A stretch of DNA of 64,000 nt from Aureimonas psammosilenae (GTDB lineage: Bacteria; Pseudomonadota; Alphaproteobacteria; Rhizobiales; Rhizobiaceae), in assembly GCF_009176975.1 (NCBI RefSeq), contig NZ_WEZG01000001.1:620001-684000 (forward strand), given 5' to 3'. Below, one piece after another: positions 35,782-45,628 of the stretch (its first letter is position 1; each line of letters begins with the position of its first letter). Below the pieces are notes generated by a model, which was given only the letters and a program-made list of their open reading frames with translations, did no database searches and was not told the DNA's origin. Made by a program: the position numbers and the translations under genes.

Positions 35782-36881
35782 CGCTTCAGGAACTCGGCTA
35801 GGGCGGCCACCGTGCCGCGATTGGCTTCTTCCGAGCCGATCGTCATGCGAAGGGCGTTCGGCAGGCCGTAGGACGAGACGCCGCGCAGGATGAAGCCGCG
35901 CTCCGTCAGGAAGGCCTCGGCCTCCGCGGCGGTGCGCCCCTTGTCCGCCGGGAAGTGGACAAGCACGAAATTCGCGACGCTCGGCGTGACTTCCAGCCCA
36001 AGCGCGCGAAGCTCAGCCGTGACCCATTCGAGCCAGCGGTCGTTGTGCTCCACCGAGCGCGCCACATGGGCGCGGTCGCGAATGGCCGCCGCGCCCGCCG
36101 CGATGGCGGCGGCGTTGAGGTTGAACGGCCCGCGAATGCGGTTGATGACGTCCACGATCTCTTCGGGCGCGTACATCCAGCCGATGCGCAGCGCCGCGAG
36201 GCCGTGGATCTTCGAGAAGGTCCGCGTCATCACGACGTTGGCGTTGGCGGACACGAGTTCCAGCCCCGCCTCGTAGTCGTTGCGCCGCACATATTCGGCA
36301 TAGGCCGCGTCGAGAACGAAGAGGACGTTGGACGGCAGGCCCGCATGGAGCCGGCGCACCTCATGGAAGGGCAGGTAGCTGCCGGTCGGATTGTTCGGGT
36401 TGGCGAGGAAGACGATTCTGGTGCGGGGCGTGACGGCGGCCAGAAGCGCGTCGACATCCGCGTTGAGATTCATCTCCGGCACCACGACGGGCACCGCGCC
36501 GTTGGCGCGCGTGTAGATGTCGTAGATCGCGAAGGCGTGCGCGGTATGGATCGCCTCGTCGCCATCGGAAAGATAGGCGGCGCAAAGGAGCTGCAGCAAC
36601 TCGTCCGAGCCGTTGCCGCAGACGATGTTGCGCATGTTCAGCCCATGCGTTTCGGCGATGGCCTCGCGAAGCGCAGTGGACTGCGGGTCGGGATAAAGTT
36701 CCAGCTTTTCGCCGAGCCTCGCCAAGGCCTCATGGACGAGCGGCGAGGGGCCGAGCGGCGTTTCGTTGGAGGAAAGCTTGTGGAGCTTCACCCCGGCCGG
36801 CACCTTGGACTTGCCCGGCTCGTAAGCCACGATGCCGAGGACGCCGTTCTTGGGGACGGGCCGGGATGCGGCAGTCGACAT
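35778..36881 (-). CDS. hisC: Histidinol-phosphate / aromatic aminotransferase
   Basis: The 367-residue fold-type I PLP aminotransferase has LSSNETPLG at the N-terminus and ANPNNPTG (cofactor contact). The PLP lysine is in [17 protein letters not shown] near residue 225, and a late Arg contacts the substrate. HisC enzymes in this genome context, between chorismate mutase and prephenate dehydrogenase, often also transaminate aromatic keto acids. ATG 36881 has GAGG 9 bases upstream; a frame to 36896 lacks support. It is followed by tyrC with a 4-base overlap and preceded 30 bases away by the chorismate mutase gene. Confidence 0.93.
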   Translation of the reverse strand: MSTAASRPVPKNGVLGIVAYEPGKSKVPAGVKLHKLSSNETPLGPSPLVHEALARLGEKLELYPDPQSTALREAIAETHGLNMRNIVCGNGSDELLQLLCAAYLSDGDEAIHTAHAFAIYDIYTRANGAVPVVVPEMNLNADVDALLAAVTPRTRIVFLANPNNPTGSYLPFHEVRRLHAGLPSNVLFVLDAAYAEYVRRNDYEAGLELVSANANVVMTRTFSKIHGLAALRIGWMYAPEEIVDVINRIRGPFNLNAAAIAAGAAAIRDRAHVARSVEHNDRWLEWVTAELRALGLEVTPSVANFVLVHFPADKGRTAAEAEAFLTERGFILRGVSSYGLPNALRMTIGSEEANRGTVAALAEFLKR

Positions 36882-36911
36882 GGAAGAAATCCTCAAAAAA
36901 CGAAGGACGGG

Positions 36912-37694
36912 TCAGGCGTCCACGCGCAACGGGGCCGCATAACCGCCGACCGCGCGGATGTCGAGACCGGCCGACCGCGCCGCATCGGCCAAGGCCGCCC
37001 CGTCGCTCGTGGCGACGAGGCAGGAGGAGGGCGCCTGCCCCAGGATGTCGAGGGACAGGCCTGAAAGGCGGTTCGGTGCGGCATGAACCACGTAACAGCC
37101 GATCTCGAAGGGCACGGGGTCGGCGAGCGGCGGGGCGAGAACAAGGGCGGGCACATCGGCCTGTCTTTCCATGCCATGCAGGAAGGGCAGGCGGGCGACG
37201 ATCTGCGCGCTCGCCAAACCTTCCCACCAGGAACCGGACTTCGCCTCGATCGGCACGAGGCCGAGCTTGTCGGTGCCGCCTTCCTCCATCCAGGCGACCA
37301 CCTCGTCGGAGGATTCCAGCGCTTCGGCCGGCACGGTGAAGCCGAAGGTGAAGCGCGCGGCTTCCGTCATGGCCACCGCATCGCCTTCGGTGGCGAAGCG
37401 CACCCGGAACGGCGCCTGGAGCGCGGTGAAGGTGGAGATGATCTCGCGCCAGAGATGCTCCACGGCGACGAGCGGCAGGTTGCCGGAATGGCGGGCGGCG
37501 AGGCGCCGCATCATGTCCGCCTCGCGCCCCGGCCGGAAGGCCGCGCCGTTCTTGGCCGTGCCTTTCGCCTCGATCAGCTCGTCGATGACGCTGGCGCGCT
37601 GGATCAGGAGGCGGTGGACGGACTCGTCGATCGCGTCGATCATGGCGCGCAACTGCCCAAGCCGCTGCGGATCGGCTTCCTTCATGGCCGGCAT
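36912..37694 (-). CDS. Chorismate mutase, AroQ-type N-terminal domain with C-terminal extension
   Basis: The product has 260 residues. Residues 8 to about 95 form the three-helix AroQ chorismate mutase domain ([25 protein letters not shown] and the later [10 protein letters not shown] with ISTFTALQA). It has the usual Arg/Lys residues that bind the dicarboxylate. The remaining about 165 residues have no PDT or PDH signature; they read as an alpha/beta region with an unassigned role. It leads the operon chorismate mutase-hisC-tyrC, converting chorismate to prephenate. ATG 37694 with GGGATGA upstream is used; ATG 37685 is an alternative. Confidence 0.88.
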   Translation of the reverse strand: MPAMKEADPQRLGQLRAMIDAIDESVHRLLIQRASVIDELIEAKGTAKNGAAFRPGREADMMRRLAARHSGNLPLVAVEHLWREIISTFTALQAPFRVRFATEGDAVAMTEAARFTFGFTVPAEALESSDEVVAWMEEGGTDKLGLVPIEAKSGSWWEGLASAQIVARLPFLHGMERQADVPALVLAPPLADPVPFEIGCYVVHAAPNRLSGLSLDILGQAPSSCLVATSDGAALADAARSAGLDIRAVGGYAAPLRVDA

Positions 37695-37825
37695 GGTTCA
37701 TCCCGAATAATGGTTCGAGCCTTCTAGATCATCGCGACGCGCGAATGCCAAGCGTCGCTTGCTTCCGCGCCCGTCTCGTGATCGAACCCATGCCTTCCGG
37801 AACAAAGGGCCGCCCGAGAAGCGCC

Positions 37826-39013
37826 ATGAGTGTCGAGACAGCCGAGCGTATCCACGAGACCGAGGATGCCGCCGCCCGCGAAGCGCGCGAACCGTCGAGC
37901 CTCGTCATGCGCTTCGGCGCGGATGAGCCGCTGCGCCTTGATGCCGGCCGCAACCTCGCGCCCTTCCAGATCGCCTATACGACGCATGGCACCCTCAACG
38001 CCGAGAAGTCGAACGCCATCCTGATCTGCCATGCCCTGACGGGCGATCAGTATGTGGCGAGCCCCAATCCGGTGACGGGCAAGCCCGGCTGGTGGTCCTC
38101 GCTGGTCGGCGAGAACAAGCCGGTCGACACGTCGCGCTATTTCGTCGTCTGCTCCAACGTCGTCGGCGGCTGCATGGGCTCGACGGGGCCGGCCTCGATC
38201 GACCCCGCGACGGGCGAGCCCTACGCGCTCCACACACCCGTCCTCACCATTCGCGACATGGTGCGGGCGCAGGCCATGCTGATCGACAAGCTCGGCATCG
38301 ACACGCTCTTCGCCGTGATCGGCGGCTCCATGGGCGGCATGCAGGTCTTGGAATGGGCGGTGAGCTATCCGGCGCGCGTCTTCGCGGCGCTACCGATCGC
38401 CACCGGCGCGCGCCATTCCTCGCAGAACATCGCCTTTCACGAGGTCGGCCGGCAGGCGGTGATGGCCGATCCCGAATGGCATGGCGGGCGCTACATCGCC
38501 GCCGGCACGCGGCCCCATAAGGGGCTGGCGGTGGCACGCATGGCCGCGCACGTCACCTATCTGTCGGAAGCCGCGCTGCAGCGCAAATTCGGCCGCAACC
38601 TTCAGGACCGCGAAGCGCTCGGCTTCGGCTTCGACGCCGATTTCCAGATCGAAAGCTACCTGCGCTACCAGGGCATGACCTTCGTCGACCGCTTCGACGC
38701 CAATTCCTATCTCTACATGACGCGGGCGATGGATTATTTCGACATCGCCGCCGACTATGGCGGCCGGCTGGCCGATGCCTTCCGGGGCACGAAGACGCGC
38801 TTCTGCCTCGTGTCCTTCACCTCCGACTGGCTGTTCCCAACGGAAGAAAGCCGCGCCGTGGTGCATGCCTTGAACGCGGCCGCCGCGTCCGTGTCCTTCG
38901 TGGAGATCGTGACGGATCGCGGCCACGACGCCTTTCTGCTGGACGAGCCGGAAATGTTCGACGCCATTCGCGGCTTCGTGTCCTCGGCCGCGCGTTTGCG
39001 GGGGCTCCAATGA
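37826..39013 (+). CDS. metX: Homoserine O-acetyltransferase
   Basis: The 395-residue alpha/beta hydrolase-fold acyltransferase activates homoserine for methionine synthesis. The nucleophile elbow is [12 protein letters not shown], and the acyl-CoA binding region [14 protein letters not shown] and the late [12 protein letters not shown] with the catalytic Asp and His are present. Upstream ATGs at 37745 and 37790 would add an unconserved N-terminus, so 37826 is preferred, but the start is uncertain. The downstream metW overlaps by 4 bases. No SAM-II riboswitch was seen before it, unlike metZ at 56818. Whether acetyl- or succinyl-CoA is used cannot be told. Confidence 0.93.
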   Translation: MSVETAERIHETEDAAAREAREPSSLVMRFGADEPLRLDAGRNLAPFQIAYTTHGTLNAEKSNAILICHALTGDQYVASPNPVTGKPGWWSSLVGENKPVDTSRYFVVCSNVVGGCMGSTGPASIDPATGEPYALHTPVLTIRDMVRAQAMLIDKLGIDTLFAVIGGSMGGMQVLEWAVSYPARVFAALPIATGARHSSQNIAFHEVGRQAVMADPEWHGGRYIAAGTRPHKGLAVARMAAHVTYLSEAALQRKFGRNLQDREALGFGFDADFQIESYLRYQGMTFVDRFDANSYLYMTRAMDYFDIAADYGGRLADAFRGTKTRFCLVSFTSDWLFPTEESRAVVHALNAAAASVSFVEIVTDRGHDAFLLDEPEMFDAIRGFVSSAARLRGLQ

Positions 39014-39672
39014 GCGAGAGCCTCGTTTCGGCGGTGCCCGTGCCGACGAGTTCCACCGTGGAGGAGGTGGCGAGCGGCCGGGTCGATCTTCAGGTCATCG
39101 CCGATCTGGTGCGTCCCGGCGCGCGCGTTCTCGACATCGGCTGCGGCGACGGTTCGCTTCTGGCCCTCCTCCAGGAAAAGCGATCCGTCGACGGGCGCGG
39201 CATGGAACTCAGCCAGGTCGGCGTCAACGAATGCGTGCGGCGCGGGTTGTCGGTGATCCAGGGCGATGCCGACCGCGACCTCGTCCATTATCCCGACGGG
39301 GCCTTCGACTACGTGGTCCTGTCGCAGACCATCCAGGCGACGCGCGAGCCGAAAACCGTTCTGTCGGAACTCCTGCGGATCGGGGAGCGGGCGATCGTCT
39401 CCTTCCCCAATTTCGGCCATTGGACCATCCGCCTGTCGCTCGGGCTGAAGGGCCGGATGCCGGTGACGCGCAACATCCCCTATTCCTGGTACGACACGCC
39501 CAACATCCATTTCTGCACGATGCGCGATTTCGTGGCGCTGACGGAGGAAGTCGGGGCGCGGATCGAAACGGCGGTGGCGCTCGACGCCAATGGCGAGAAG
39601 CTCGGCCGCAAGCTCCCCTGGGGATTGTGGAACCTCTTCGGCCAGCAGGGCGTCTTCGTTCTGAGCCGCTAG
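39010..39672 (+). CDS. metW: Methionine biosynthesis protein MetW
   Basis: The 220-residue protein has a methyltransferase-like Rossmann fold. The SAM-type glycine motif is [15 protein letters not shown], and the MetW signature is VILSQTIQ-like ([13 protein letters not shown]) with [13 protein letters not shown] and [10 protein letters not shown]. MetW acts with MetX in homoserine acetylation/methionine formation in many proteobacteria. It overlaps metX by 4 bases (ATGA), the standard operon arrangement. The enzymatic activity of MetW itself is not well settled. Confidence 0.93.
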   Translation: MSESLVSAVPVPTSSTVEEVASGRVDLQVIADLVRPGARVLDIGCGDGSLLALLQEKRSVDGRGMELSQVGVNECVRRGLSVIQGDADRDLVHYPDGAFDYVVLSQTIQATREPKTVLSELLRIGERAIVSFPNFGHWTIRLSLGLKGRMPVTRNIPYSWYDTPNIHFCTMRDFVALTEEVGARIETAVALDANGEKLGRKLPWGLWNLFGQQGVFVLSR

Positions 39673-39716
39673 GCGAAGCATCGCCACGGCTCCAGCCCGT
39701 CCCTGAGACCTTCGCG

Positions 39717-39995
39717 ATGATGTCGATGCGCGCCCTGATCGCCGTTCTTCTTTCCGCCGCGACCCTTGCCGGCTGCGTGTCCGTCGACCCGCGACAGCAG
39801 CGGGCCGACGACGAGCGCACCTGCCGTTCCTATGGCTTCAAGCCCGGCACCAACGCCTATGCCGAATGCCTGCAACGCATCGATCTGTCCCGCGAAGACG
39901 ACCGCCGCGCCCGGCTTTACGGCAACCGGGGCGGCTGGGGAGGCGGGATCGGCTACGGCGTCGGTCCCTATGGTGGATTCGGCGGGTATTGGTGA
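39717..39995 (+). CDS. Small glycine-rich lipoprotein
   Basis: The 92-residue protein has a lipoprotein signal peptide ending in LAGC (lipobox near residue 20) and a polar middle with two further Cys (RTCRSYGFKPGTNAYAECLQ). The tail is Gly/Tyr-rich, ending GGFGGYW. The block from TCRSYGFKPGTNAYAECL resembles the repeated motif of small alphaproteobacterial outer-membrane lipoproteins. Its role is unknown. It lies 44 bases after metW and 7 bases before the second 192-bp element. The start could be 39717, 39720 or 39726. Confidence 0.72.
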   Translation: MMSMRALIAVLLSAATLAGCVSVDPRQQRADDERTCRSYGFKPGTNAYAECLQRIDLSREDDRRARLYGNRGGWGGGIGYGVGPYGGFGGYW

Positions 39996-40002
39996 GGACT
40001 TA

Positions 40003-40194
40003 GAGCACCTAACAAAACCTCGCGGGGTCGGCTGGCCGGGTCTTCCCGTCGCCCGCTTCGTTGCCTCGGGGCGAGCCACTTGTCTCGCCCGCCCTTCGGG
40101 CCGCCGATGCCGCCGGCATCACTTAAGTTTGGCGCCTCGCGGGACAACGAAAATCCTCCGCCCATCCTCGGCCCGGAGGTATTGTTAGGCGCTC
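40003..40194. repeat. 192-bp intergenic palindromic element, copy B
   Basis: It is the same length as copy A at 14851-15042, in the same orientation. Bases 40050-40120 are identical over 71 bases to 14898-14968, and flanks are clearly related. The terminal inverted repeats (start GAGCACCTAACAAAACCTC; the end matches its reverse complement at most positions) and three internal hairpins are conserved. It again sits between convergent genes, 7 bases after the lipoprotein stop and abutting the TAA of the aldo/keto reductase. Mutations in the stems partly compensate between copies (for example CACC with GGCG-type ends), which hints at conserved structure. Confidence 0.85.
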
Positions 40195-41175
<981 letters not shown>

Positions 41176-41239
41176 GGCTTGGCTCCTTTTGGTGAGAGCG
41201 GGGAAGCTAGCGCGCCGCCGCCTTTCGGCGATATGCGTT

Positions 41240-41995
41240 CTATCGCGCCCCTTGCGGCACCAGGACGGGCTGCATCAGGCGTCGCCGCTCGCGCCGGGCG
41301 CTGGCGACGGGAATGCCGCGAAAGATCTGCTTGGTGGCTTCCACGATCACGACGCCGGCGAAGGCCGGCCAGATGCGATGGCCGAGTCGTTCGAGACCGG
41401 GCGCGAGCGCCAGCATGGATTGGCGGCGGAAGGGCGCGAAATGCAGCGCTTCGGAAGCTGCGGCCGGCGTGAAGGAGGATTGGCGCAGGAGCCGCACGAG
41501 CTGACCGCGCGACCAGGGACGCCCCGAGCCGAAGGGCGTGTGTTCGAAGCGCGCCCAGACCCCGCGCCGGTTCGGCACGACGATCACGACATGGCCGCCC
41601 GGCGCCAGGACGCGCCAGATCTCGTTCAGGAATTCCAGCGGGCTTTCGGCATATTCCAGCGCGTGGACCACGAGAACGCGGTCGACGGAAGCATCGCCGA
41701 AGGGCAGTTCCTCGATATCCACCAGCACCGTCTGCGAGGGCGAGCCGACGGGCCAGGGGATCGCCCCTTGCGCGGCCGGCATCAGCGCGATGGCGCGCTC
41801 GCAATCGGTGGCGAAGCGGTCGAGAAAGGGCACGGCATAGCCGATGCCGAGCAGCCGCTCCTCGCGGATCGGCCGCCAAAGCGGGACGAGCGCCGACGTG
41901 ATCGCGCGGGTCGCGACGCGCCCGAGCTTTGAGTCGTAGAACTCCCGGAGTTCCAGGATGTCGGCGTTCATGTTGAGATGCGACGTGCGGCTCAT
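41240..41995 (-). CDS. SAM-dependent methyltransferase-like protein (class I fold)
   Basis: The product has 251 residues. The core has [23 protein letters not shown] and [20 protein letters not shown], a typical Methyltransf_11 layout, though the glycine-rich SAM loop is degenerate ([15 protein letters not shown]). The C-terminal 70 residues include a hydrophobic stretch ([17 protein letters not shown]). This gene lies divergent from gloB in many Hyphomicrobiales, but its substrate is unknown. GGAGG is placed well for ATG 41995 or GTG 41998; an ATG at 41971 is another choice. Confidence 0.83.
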   Translation of the reverse strand: MSRTSHLNMNADILELREFYDSKLGRVATRAITSALVPLWRPIREERLLGIGYAVPFLDRFATDCERAIALMPAAQGAIPWPVGSPSQTVLVDIEELPFGDASVDRVLVVHALEYAESPLEFLNEIWRVLAPGGHVVIVVPNRRGVWARFEHTPFGSGRPWSRGQLVRLLRQSSFTPAAASEALHFAPFRRQSMLALAPGLERLGHRIWPAFAGVVIVEATKQIFRGIPVASARRERRRLMQPVLVPQGAR

Positions 41996-42083
41996 CACTC
42001 AGGCCTCCGGCATGAAGCGGCCATGGCGGTCCGCCACCGCTCGCCCTAGCTTCCAGAAGTCAGCCGCCATCGCAGGTTCCACC

Positions 42084-42854
42084 ATGCCGCAAGCCATCGT
42101 CCGCCAGTTTCCTTGCCGAAGCGACAATTTTGGCGTTCTCGTCCACGATCCCTCAACCGGCAAGGTGATTTCGATCGACGCGCCGGAAGAAGCCGCGATC
42201 CGCGCCGCTTTGGACGCGGAAGGCTGGCAGCTCAGCCACATCCTGACCACCCATCACCACCAGGATCATGTGGAGGCGAACGAGGCGCTGAAAGCGGCCT
42301 TCGGTGCCGAAATCATCGGGCCGGCCGGCGAAAAGGCGAAGATCCCCGGCATCGACCGCGCCGTGTCGGGCGGCGAGCGCTTTTCGGTGGGCGGGCTTGA
42401 CGTCGAGGTGATCGACACGCCCGGCCATACGGCAGGTGAAATCTCCTATCATTTCCCGGAGGAAAAGCTTCTTTTCGCGGCCGACGCCCTGTTTTCCCTC
42501 GGCTGCGGGCGGCTGTTCGAAGGGGATGCGGCGACCATGTGGGCTTCCATGCAGCGCCTTCGCGCGCTTCCCGACGACACGATGCTGTATTGCGGCCATG
42601 AATACACCACCACCAACGCGCGCTTCGCCGTGGATGTCGATCCCGGCAACACCACCTTGCGCAACCGCGTGGAGGAGGTGGAACGGCTGCGGATCGCGGG
42701 CAAGGCGACGCTGCCGGTGGAGCTTGGGCTGGAGAAGCTGACGAACCCGTTCCTGCGCGCCGACAACCCCGAACTGAAAGCCTCTCTCGGCATGGAAGAT
42801 GCCGATCCGGTCGCCGTCTTCGCCGCCTTGCGCGAAAAGCGGAACGGCTACTGA
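42084..42854 (+). CDS. gloB: Hydroxyacylglutathione hydrolase (glyoxalase II)
   Basis: The 256-residue binuclear metallo-beta-lactamase-fold enzyme hydrolyses S-lactoylglutathione in methylglyoxal detoxification. The metal motif is THHHQDH (56-62), with DTPGHTAGEISY, FAADALFSLGCGR and YCGHEYT downstream. The C-terminal glutathione-binding helical part ends near NPFLRADNPEL. ATG 42084 is within ACCATGCCG; upstream frame extension would run into the divergent methyltransferase. The next gene (cupin) overlaps in TGATG. Confidence 0.94.
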   Translation: MPQAIVRQFPCRSDNFGVLVHDPSTGKVISIDAPEEAAIRAALDAEGWQLSHILTTHHHQDHVEANEALKAAFGAEIIGPAGEKAKIPGIDRAVSGGERFSVGGLDVEVIDTPGHTAGEISYHFPEEKLLFAADALFSLGCGRLFEGDAATMWASMQRLRALPDDTMLYCGHEYTTTNARFAVDVDPGNTTLRNRVEEVERLRIAGKATLPVELGLEKLTNPFLRADNPELKASLGMEDADPVAVFAALREKRNGY

Positions 42855-43330
42855 TGGGTTCCCCGGTCGAGGCTATCATCCAGCGCCTTCAACTCCAGCC
42901 CCATCCCGAAGGCGGCTGGTATCGGCAGACCTTCTGCGACGAGGCGGTGGACGCCGAGGGGAGGGCGCGCTCCACCGCGATCTACTACCTCCTTCAGGCC
43001 GGCGAGACCTCCGAATGGCACCGGGTGACGGATGCCGCCGAGTGCTGGCACTGGTATGGCGGCGCACCGCTCGTTCTCACCGTGTCGCCGAACGGCCACG
43101 ACGCCTCGGCCCATCGGTTGGGGCCGGACGTTCTCGGCGGCGAGGAGCCGCAATTCATCGTGCAGGCGGGCTGGTGGCAGACGGCGACGAGCCTCGGCCA
43201 CTTCACGCTGGTCGGTTGCACGGTGGCGCCGGGCTTTCGCTTCGAAAGCTTCGAACTGGCCCCGCCGAACTGGCGCCCGATGCCGCGCCAGCCTTCCGCT
43301 ACGCCGAGCGGCGGCGCAAGACCGTCCTGA
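42854..43330 (+). CDS. Cupin domain protein (DUF985 family)
   Basis: The 158-residue beta-barrel cupin of the DUF985 type is recognised by PHPEGGWYRQTF, RARSTAIYYLLQAGETSEWHR, WHWYGGAPL and the late QAGWWQTATSLGHFTLVGCTVAPGF. Conserved His and Glu could bind a metal. Some relatives are involved in sugar-nucleotide or stress functions, but no activity is established. Its start overlaps the gloB stop as TGATG, so translation is coupled. The last about 30 bases overlap the tail of the convergent YddG-like exporter. Confidence 0.88.
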   Translation: MGSPVEAIIQRLQLQPHPEGGWYRQTFCDEAVDAEGRARSTAIYYLLQAGETSEWHRVTDAAECWHWYGGAPLVLTVSPNGHDASAHRLGPDVLGGEEPQFIVQAGWWQTATSLGHFTLVGCTVAPGFRFESFELAPPNWRPMPRQPSATPSGGARPS

Positions 43331-44213
43331 ACATCGGCAGGGCGGCGAAGATCGCGCCAAGCGTGATCAGCGTCGCGGCGAGCGCCAGCGTGCCGGTCAT
43401 CGCGGCTTCCCCGGCCGACACGAGCACGAGCGTCGAAAGAAGCGGCGCGGCATAGCTTGCAGCGCCGAGGAGCTGCACGTCGCCGCGCTTCATGCCGATG
43501 TCCCAGACGTAAAAGGCTGCGCCGACCGGCAGAAGCCCGAGGAGGGCCACCGCCGCCCATTGAAAGGCGTCGACCGGCCAGACCGTCGTCTCGAAAAGAA
43601 CATGCGCCACGAGGGACAGAAGCGATGTCCCGGCGCAGAAACCGGCGACGACCTCGCTCGGCACGGCCGCGAAACGCCGCGACAGCAGCGAATAGCCGGA
43701 CCACAGAAAGGCGCAGACGAAGGCGAAGGCGTAGCCGAGGGAGTAGGTGGCGGAAAAGCCCGTCATGCCCCGCGAGGCGATCAGGAGACCCGCGCCGAGA
43801 AAACCGAGAAGCGCGCCCGCGAGGTGGTGGGCGCGCAGCCGCTCTCCCGGCAGCATAGCCGAGCCGAGCACGATCAAAAGCGGCCACAGATAGGCGATGA
43901 GGCTGGCTTCGGCAGCCGGCGCGTTGCGCAGGGCCGCGAAGTAGAGTGCGTGGTAGCCGAACAGGCCGCCGATCCCGAGAAGCCAGACCGGCCAGGGCTG
44001 GCGGAAGGTCGCGAGCGCCTGGCGCGCCGGCAAACGCCGCGCGCCGAGCCACGCGAGGCCGACAAGCGTGCCGATGCCGAAAGTGACGGCATTCAACTGG
44101 AAAGGCGGCATCGCCCCGCTGCGGGCGGCCAGAAGGGCGAGAAGCGACCACATGAGGATCGCGCTGAAGCCGGCGAGGGTCGCAAGCGTCTTCGACGGGG
44201 ATGTGCGTGTCAT
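43299..44213 (-). CDS. EamA-type exporter, YddG-like (aromatic amino acid exporter family)
   Basis: The 304-residue membrane protein has ten predicted transmembrane segments in two EamA halves (SAILMWSLLALLAARSG, IGGLFGYHALYFAALRNAPAAEASLIAYLWPLLIVL, and LGLLPVGAAFYVWDIGMKRGD). The YFAALRNAPAAEASLI and AAFYVWDIGMKRGD stretches are typical of YddG/aromatic amino acid DMT exporters. This family assignment is tentative. It overlaps the DUF3108 gene by 4 bases (ATGA) and converges on the cupin gene by 32 bases. Confidence 0.87.
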   Translation of the reverse strand: MTRTSPSKTLATLAGFSAILMWSLLALLAARSGAMPPFQLNAVTFGIGTLVGLAWLGARRLPARQALATFRQPWPVWLLGIGGLFGYHALYFAALRNAPAAEASLIAYLWPLLIVLGSAMLPGERLRAHHLAGALLGFLGAGLLIASRGMTGFSATYSLGYAFAFVCAFLWSGYSLLSRRFAAVPSEVVAGFCAGTSLLSLVAHVLFETTVWPVDAFQWAAVALLGLLPVGAAFYVWDIGMKRGDVQLLGAASYAAPLLSTLVLVSAGEAAMTGTLALAATLITLGAIFAALPMFRTVLRRRSA

Positions 44214-44992
44214 GGATTGGCGAAGGTCGAGGCTCGGAAGGTCAGGGGGCCGATCTTGGTCGGCACCCTCGCATAGACCGGCGCATAGACGCCCGTCGAG
44301 CCGATCGGCGCGAACCAGATCTGCAGGACTTGCGCCGTGATGTACTTCACCCCGCTCGACGTGACCTTGTAGCCGCTGACCGGCTTGATGCGCACGTTGC
44401 AGACCGTGGCGTCGCCGGAAAAGCCCTTCACGGAGATCGGCTTCGTGCCGCCCGGCGTCATCGTCAGATCGACCCGCGACCAGCCGTCGTAGAATTTGAG
44501 CGTCCTGTCGCAGATCGCTGAGGCCTTGCCGCCGACCGGCTTGATCATCAGGCCGCTCAAGGGATCGACCACGGAGCGCAACTGGTCCGGCTTCACGGCG
44601 ATATAGGCTTCCGTTCGGTTGGCTTCGGGCCTGACGCTGGCCGCCGTGACGCGGCCTCCCTTGAAGGAAACGTTGCTCTTGTAGCTCTTCTTGCCCGAAC
44701 CGTAGTCGATGGCGTAGCGCGTGGCGTAAAGGCGGTTGCCGGCGATTCGCCCTTCCACCGAACTCGTACCCTTCACCGTGGTGAGGATATCGGCGAGGCC
44801 GGAGGAGGCGAGCGTTCCGTCGACGGAATAGCTGTCCTTCGCGATCTCGGTCCGGAAGGACGCGCGCCCGATCGGCAAGCCGATCAGCGACACGTCGTAG
44901 GCGGTGAGGAAGCTCTGCTCGGCAGCCGGGGCGGGCAAAGCCGCTAGCCCTAAGGGAAAGGCGAGTGCGCCTGCCACCATTCTCGACCGCAT
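44210..44992 (-). CDS. DUF3108 family periplasmic protein
   Basis: The 260-residue protein has a signal peptide ending near ALPAPAAEQS. A beta-rich core follows with the family pattern AYDVSLIGLPIGRASFRTEI, GLADILTTVKGTSSVEGRI, and DYGSGKKSYKSNVSF. Two cysteines (ICDRTLKFYDGW and TVCNVRI) could form a disulfide. Members are exported beta-clamp-like proteins of unknown role, and one proposal places them in outer-membrane lipid or polysaccharide assembly. It is upstream of and coupled to the YddG-like gene. The 220 bases before it toward rpmB hold the rpmB promoter on the other strand. Confidence 0.86.
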   Translation of the reverse strand: MRSRMVAGALAFPLGLAALPAPAAEQSFLTAYDVSLIGLPIGRASFRTEIAKDSYSVDGTLASSGLADILTTVKGTSSVEGRIAGNRLYATRYAIDYGSGKKSYKSNVSFKGGRVTAASVRPEANRTEAYIAVKPDQLRSVVDPLSGLMIKPVGGKASAICDRTLKFYDGWSRVDLTMTPGGTKPISVKGFSGDATVCNVRIKPVSGYKVTSSGVKYITAQVLQIWFAPIGSTGVYAPVYARVPTKIGPLTFRASTFANP

Positions 44993-45079
44993 GATGCCTT
45001 CACCTTCGTATCAGAAGCTTTTGGTGCGCTACGGATGGCATGTTCGGGCCGTTGAAGGAAGGCGAACGGGGTGCGACGG

Positions 45080-45108
45080 TTGACCTCGACACGCCTCGCG
45101 ATTATAGA
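45080..45108 (+). promoter_or_regulatory. Sigma-70 promoter of rpmB
   Basis: TTGACC (45080-45085) and TATAGA (45103-45108) are separated by exactly 17 bases, a strong housekeeping promoter for this GC-rich genome. The transcript would start near 45115 and give a leader of about 98 bases before the rpmB start at 45213. No ribosomal-protein leader structure was recognised. Confidence 0.8.
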
Positions 45109-45212
45109 GCGACCCGATTTCCCGATCACGTCTATCGTGGATTGGACGCGCCGGCAGGCCGGTGGCGCTCCCCGATGGGCATGGCGGAACGCTGTTTCTC
45201 GAGGATAGATCC

Positions 45213-45539
45213 ATGTCGCGCGTGTGCGAACTCACCGGAAAGGCCGTGCAGTACGGCAACAACGTCAGCCACGCGAACAATAAGACGCGTCGCCGCTTCC
45301 TGCCGAACCTGTCGAACGTGACGCTGATCTCCGACGCTCTCGGCCGTCGCATCCGTTTGCGCATCTCCACCCACGGTCTGCGCTCGGTCGAGCACCGTGG
45401 CGGCCTCGACGCTTTCCTCCTGAAGGCGAAGGAAACCGAGCTTTCCTCCCGCGCGCGCCTCCTGAAGCGCCAGATCGCCAAGAAGGTCGCTGGCGCGACC
45501 GAGCCTCAGACCGAGACGGTCGAAGCTTCCGCTTCCTGA
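45213..45539 (+). CDS. rpmB: 50S ribosomal protein L28
   Basis: The 108-residue ribosomal protein has all L28 hallmarks: [32 protein letters not shown] at the start (only the first part quoted for identity), [26 protein letters not shown], and a basic Lys/Arg-rich C-terminus. A GAGGATAGATCC ribosome site precedes ATG 45213. It is transcribed from the promoter at 45080 and ends in a strong hairpin terminator before the queuosine-precursor transporter. It is slightly longer than usual at its C-terminal end ([10 protein letters not shown]). Confidence 0.97.
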   Translation: MSRVCELTGKAVQYGNNVSHANNKTRRRFLPNLSNVTLISDALGRRIRLRISTHGLRSVEHRGGLDAFLLKAKETELSSRARLLKRQIAKKVAGATEPQTETVEASAS

Positions 45540-45563
45540 TCTTAGGCCTCGAAGATTTCACCG

Positions 45564-45594
45564 ATCGGCGCGGAGTGATCCGCGCCGATTTTTC
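45564..45594 (+). terminator. Intrinsic terminator after rpmB
   Basis: A perfect 11-bp stem ATCGGCGCGGA/TCCGCGCCGAT with a GTGA tetraloop is followed by TTTTC. This is one of the clearest intrinsic terminators in the window. It ends 4 bases before the candidate preQ1 riboswitch, so the downstream transporter must have its own promoter or rely on readthrough. Confidence 0.85.
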
Positions 45595-45598
45595 GTTC

Positions 45599-45628
45599 AC
45601 TGGTTCCATACCCCAGGATAAAAAAATG
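45599..45628 (+). promoter_or_regulatory. Candidate preQ1-I riboswitch overlapping the start codon of the transporter
   Basis: The RNA reads as P1 stem CUGG/CCAG (45600-45603 with 45613-45616), loop UUCCAUACC and an A-rich tail GAUAAAAAAAUG. This matches the preQ1-I layout (stem, loop with UUC and a ligand-contacting C, then AUAAAAAA). The pseudoknot would be CAU (45607-45609) with AUG (45626-45628), so the start codon itself is part of the ligand-bound fold; C45612 is the likely ligand contact. The downstream gene is of the YhhQ/COG1738 family, a known preQ1 regulon member. Loop 2 is shorter than in characterised examples, hence moderate confidence. Confidence 0.6.

Noticed and set aside
37695-37825. 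SAM-II riboswitch before metX
   Set aside because: The leader contains no GAUUUGGCC, GCUUGCAGCC or CUAAAGG-type core.
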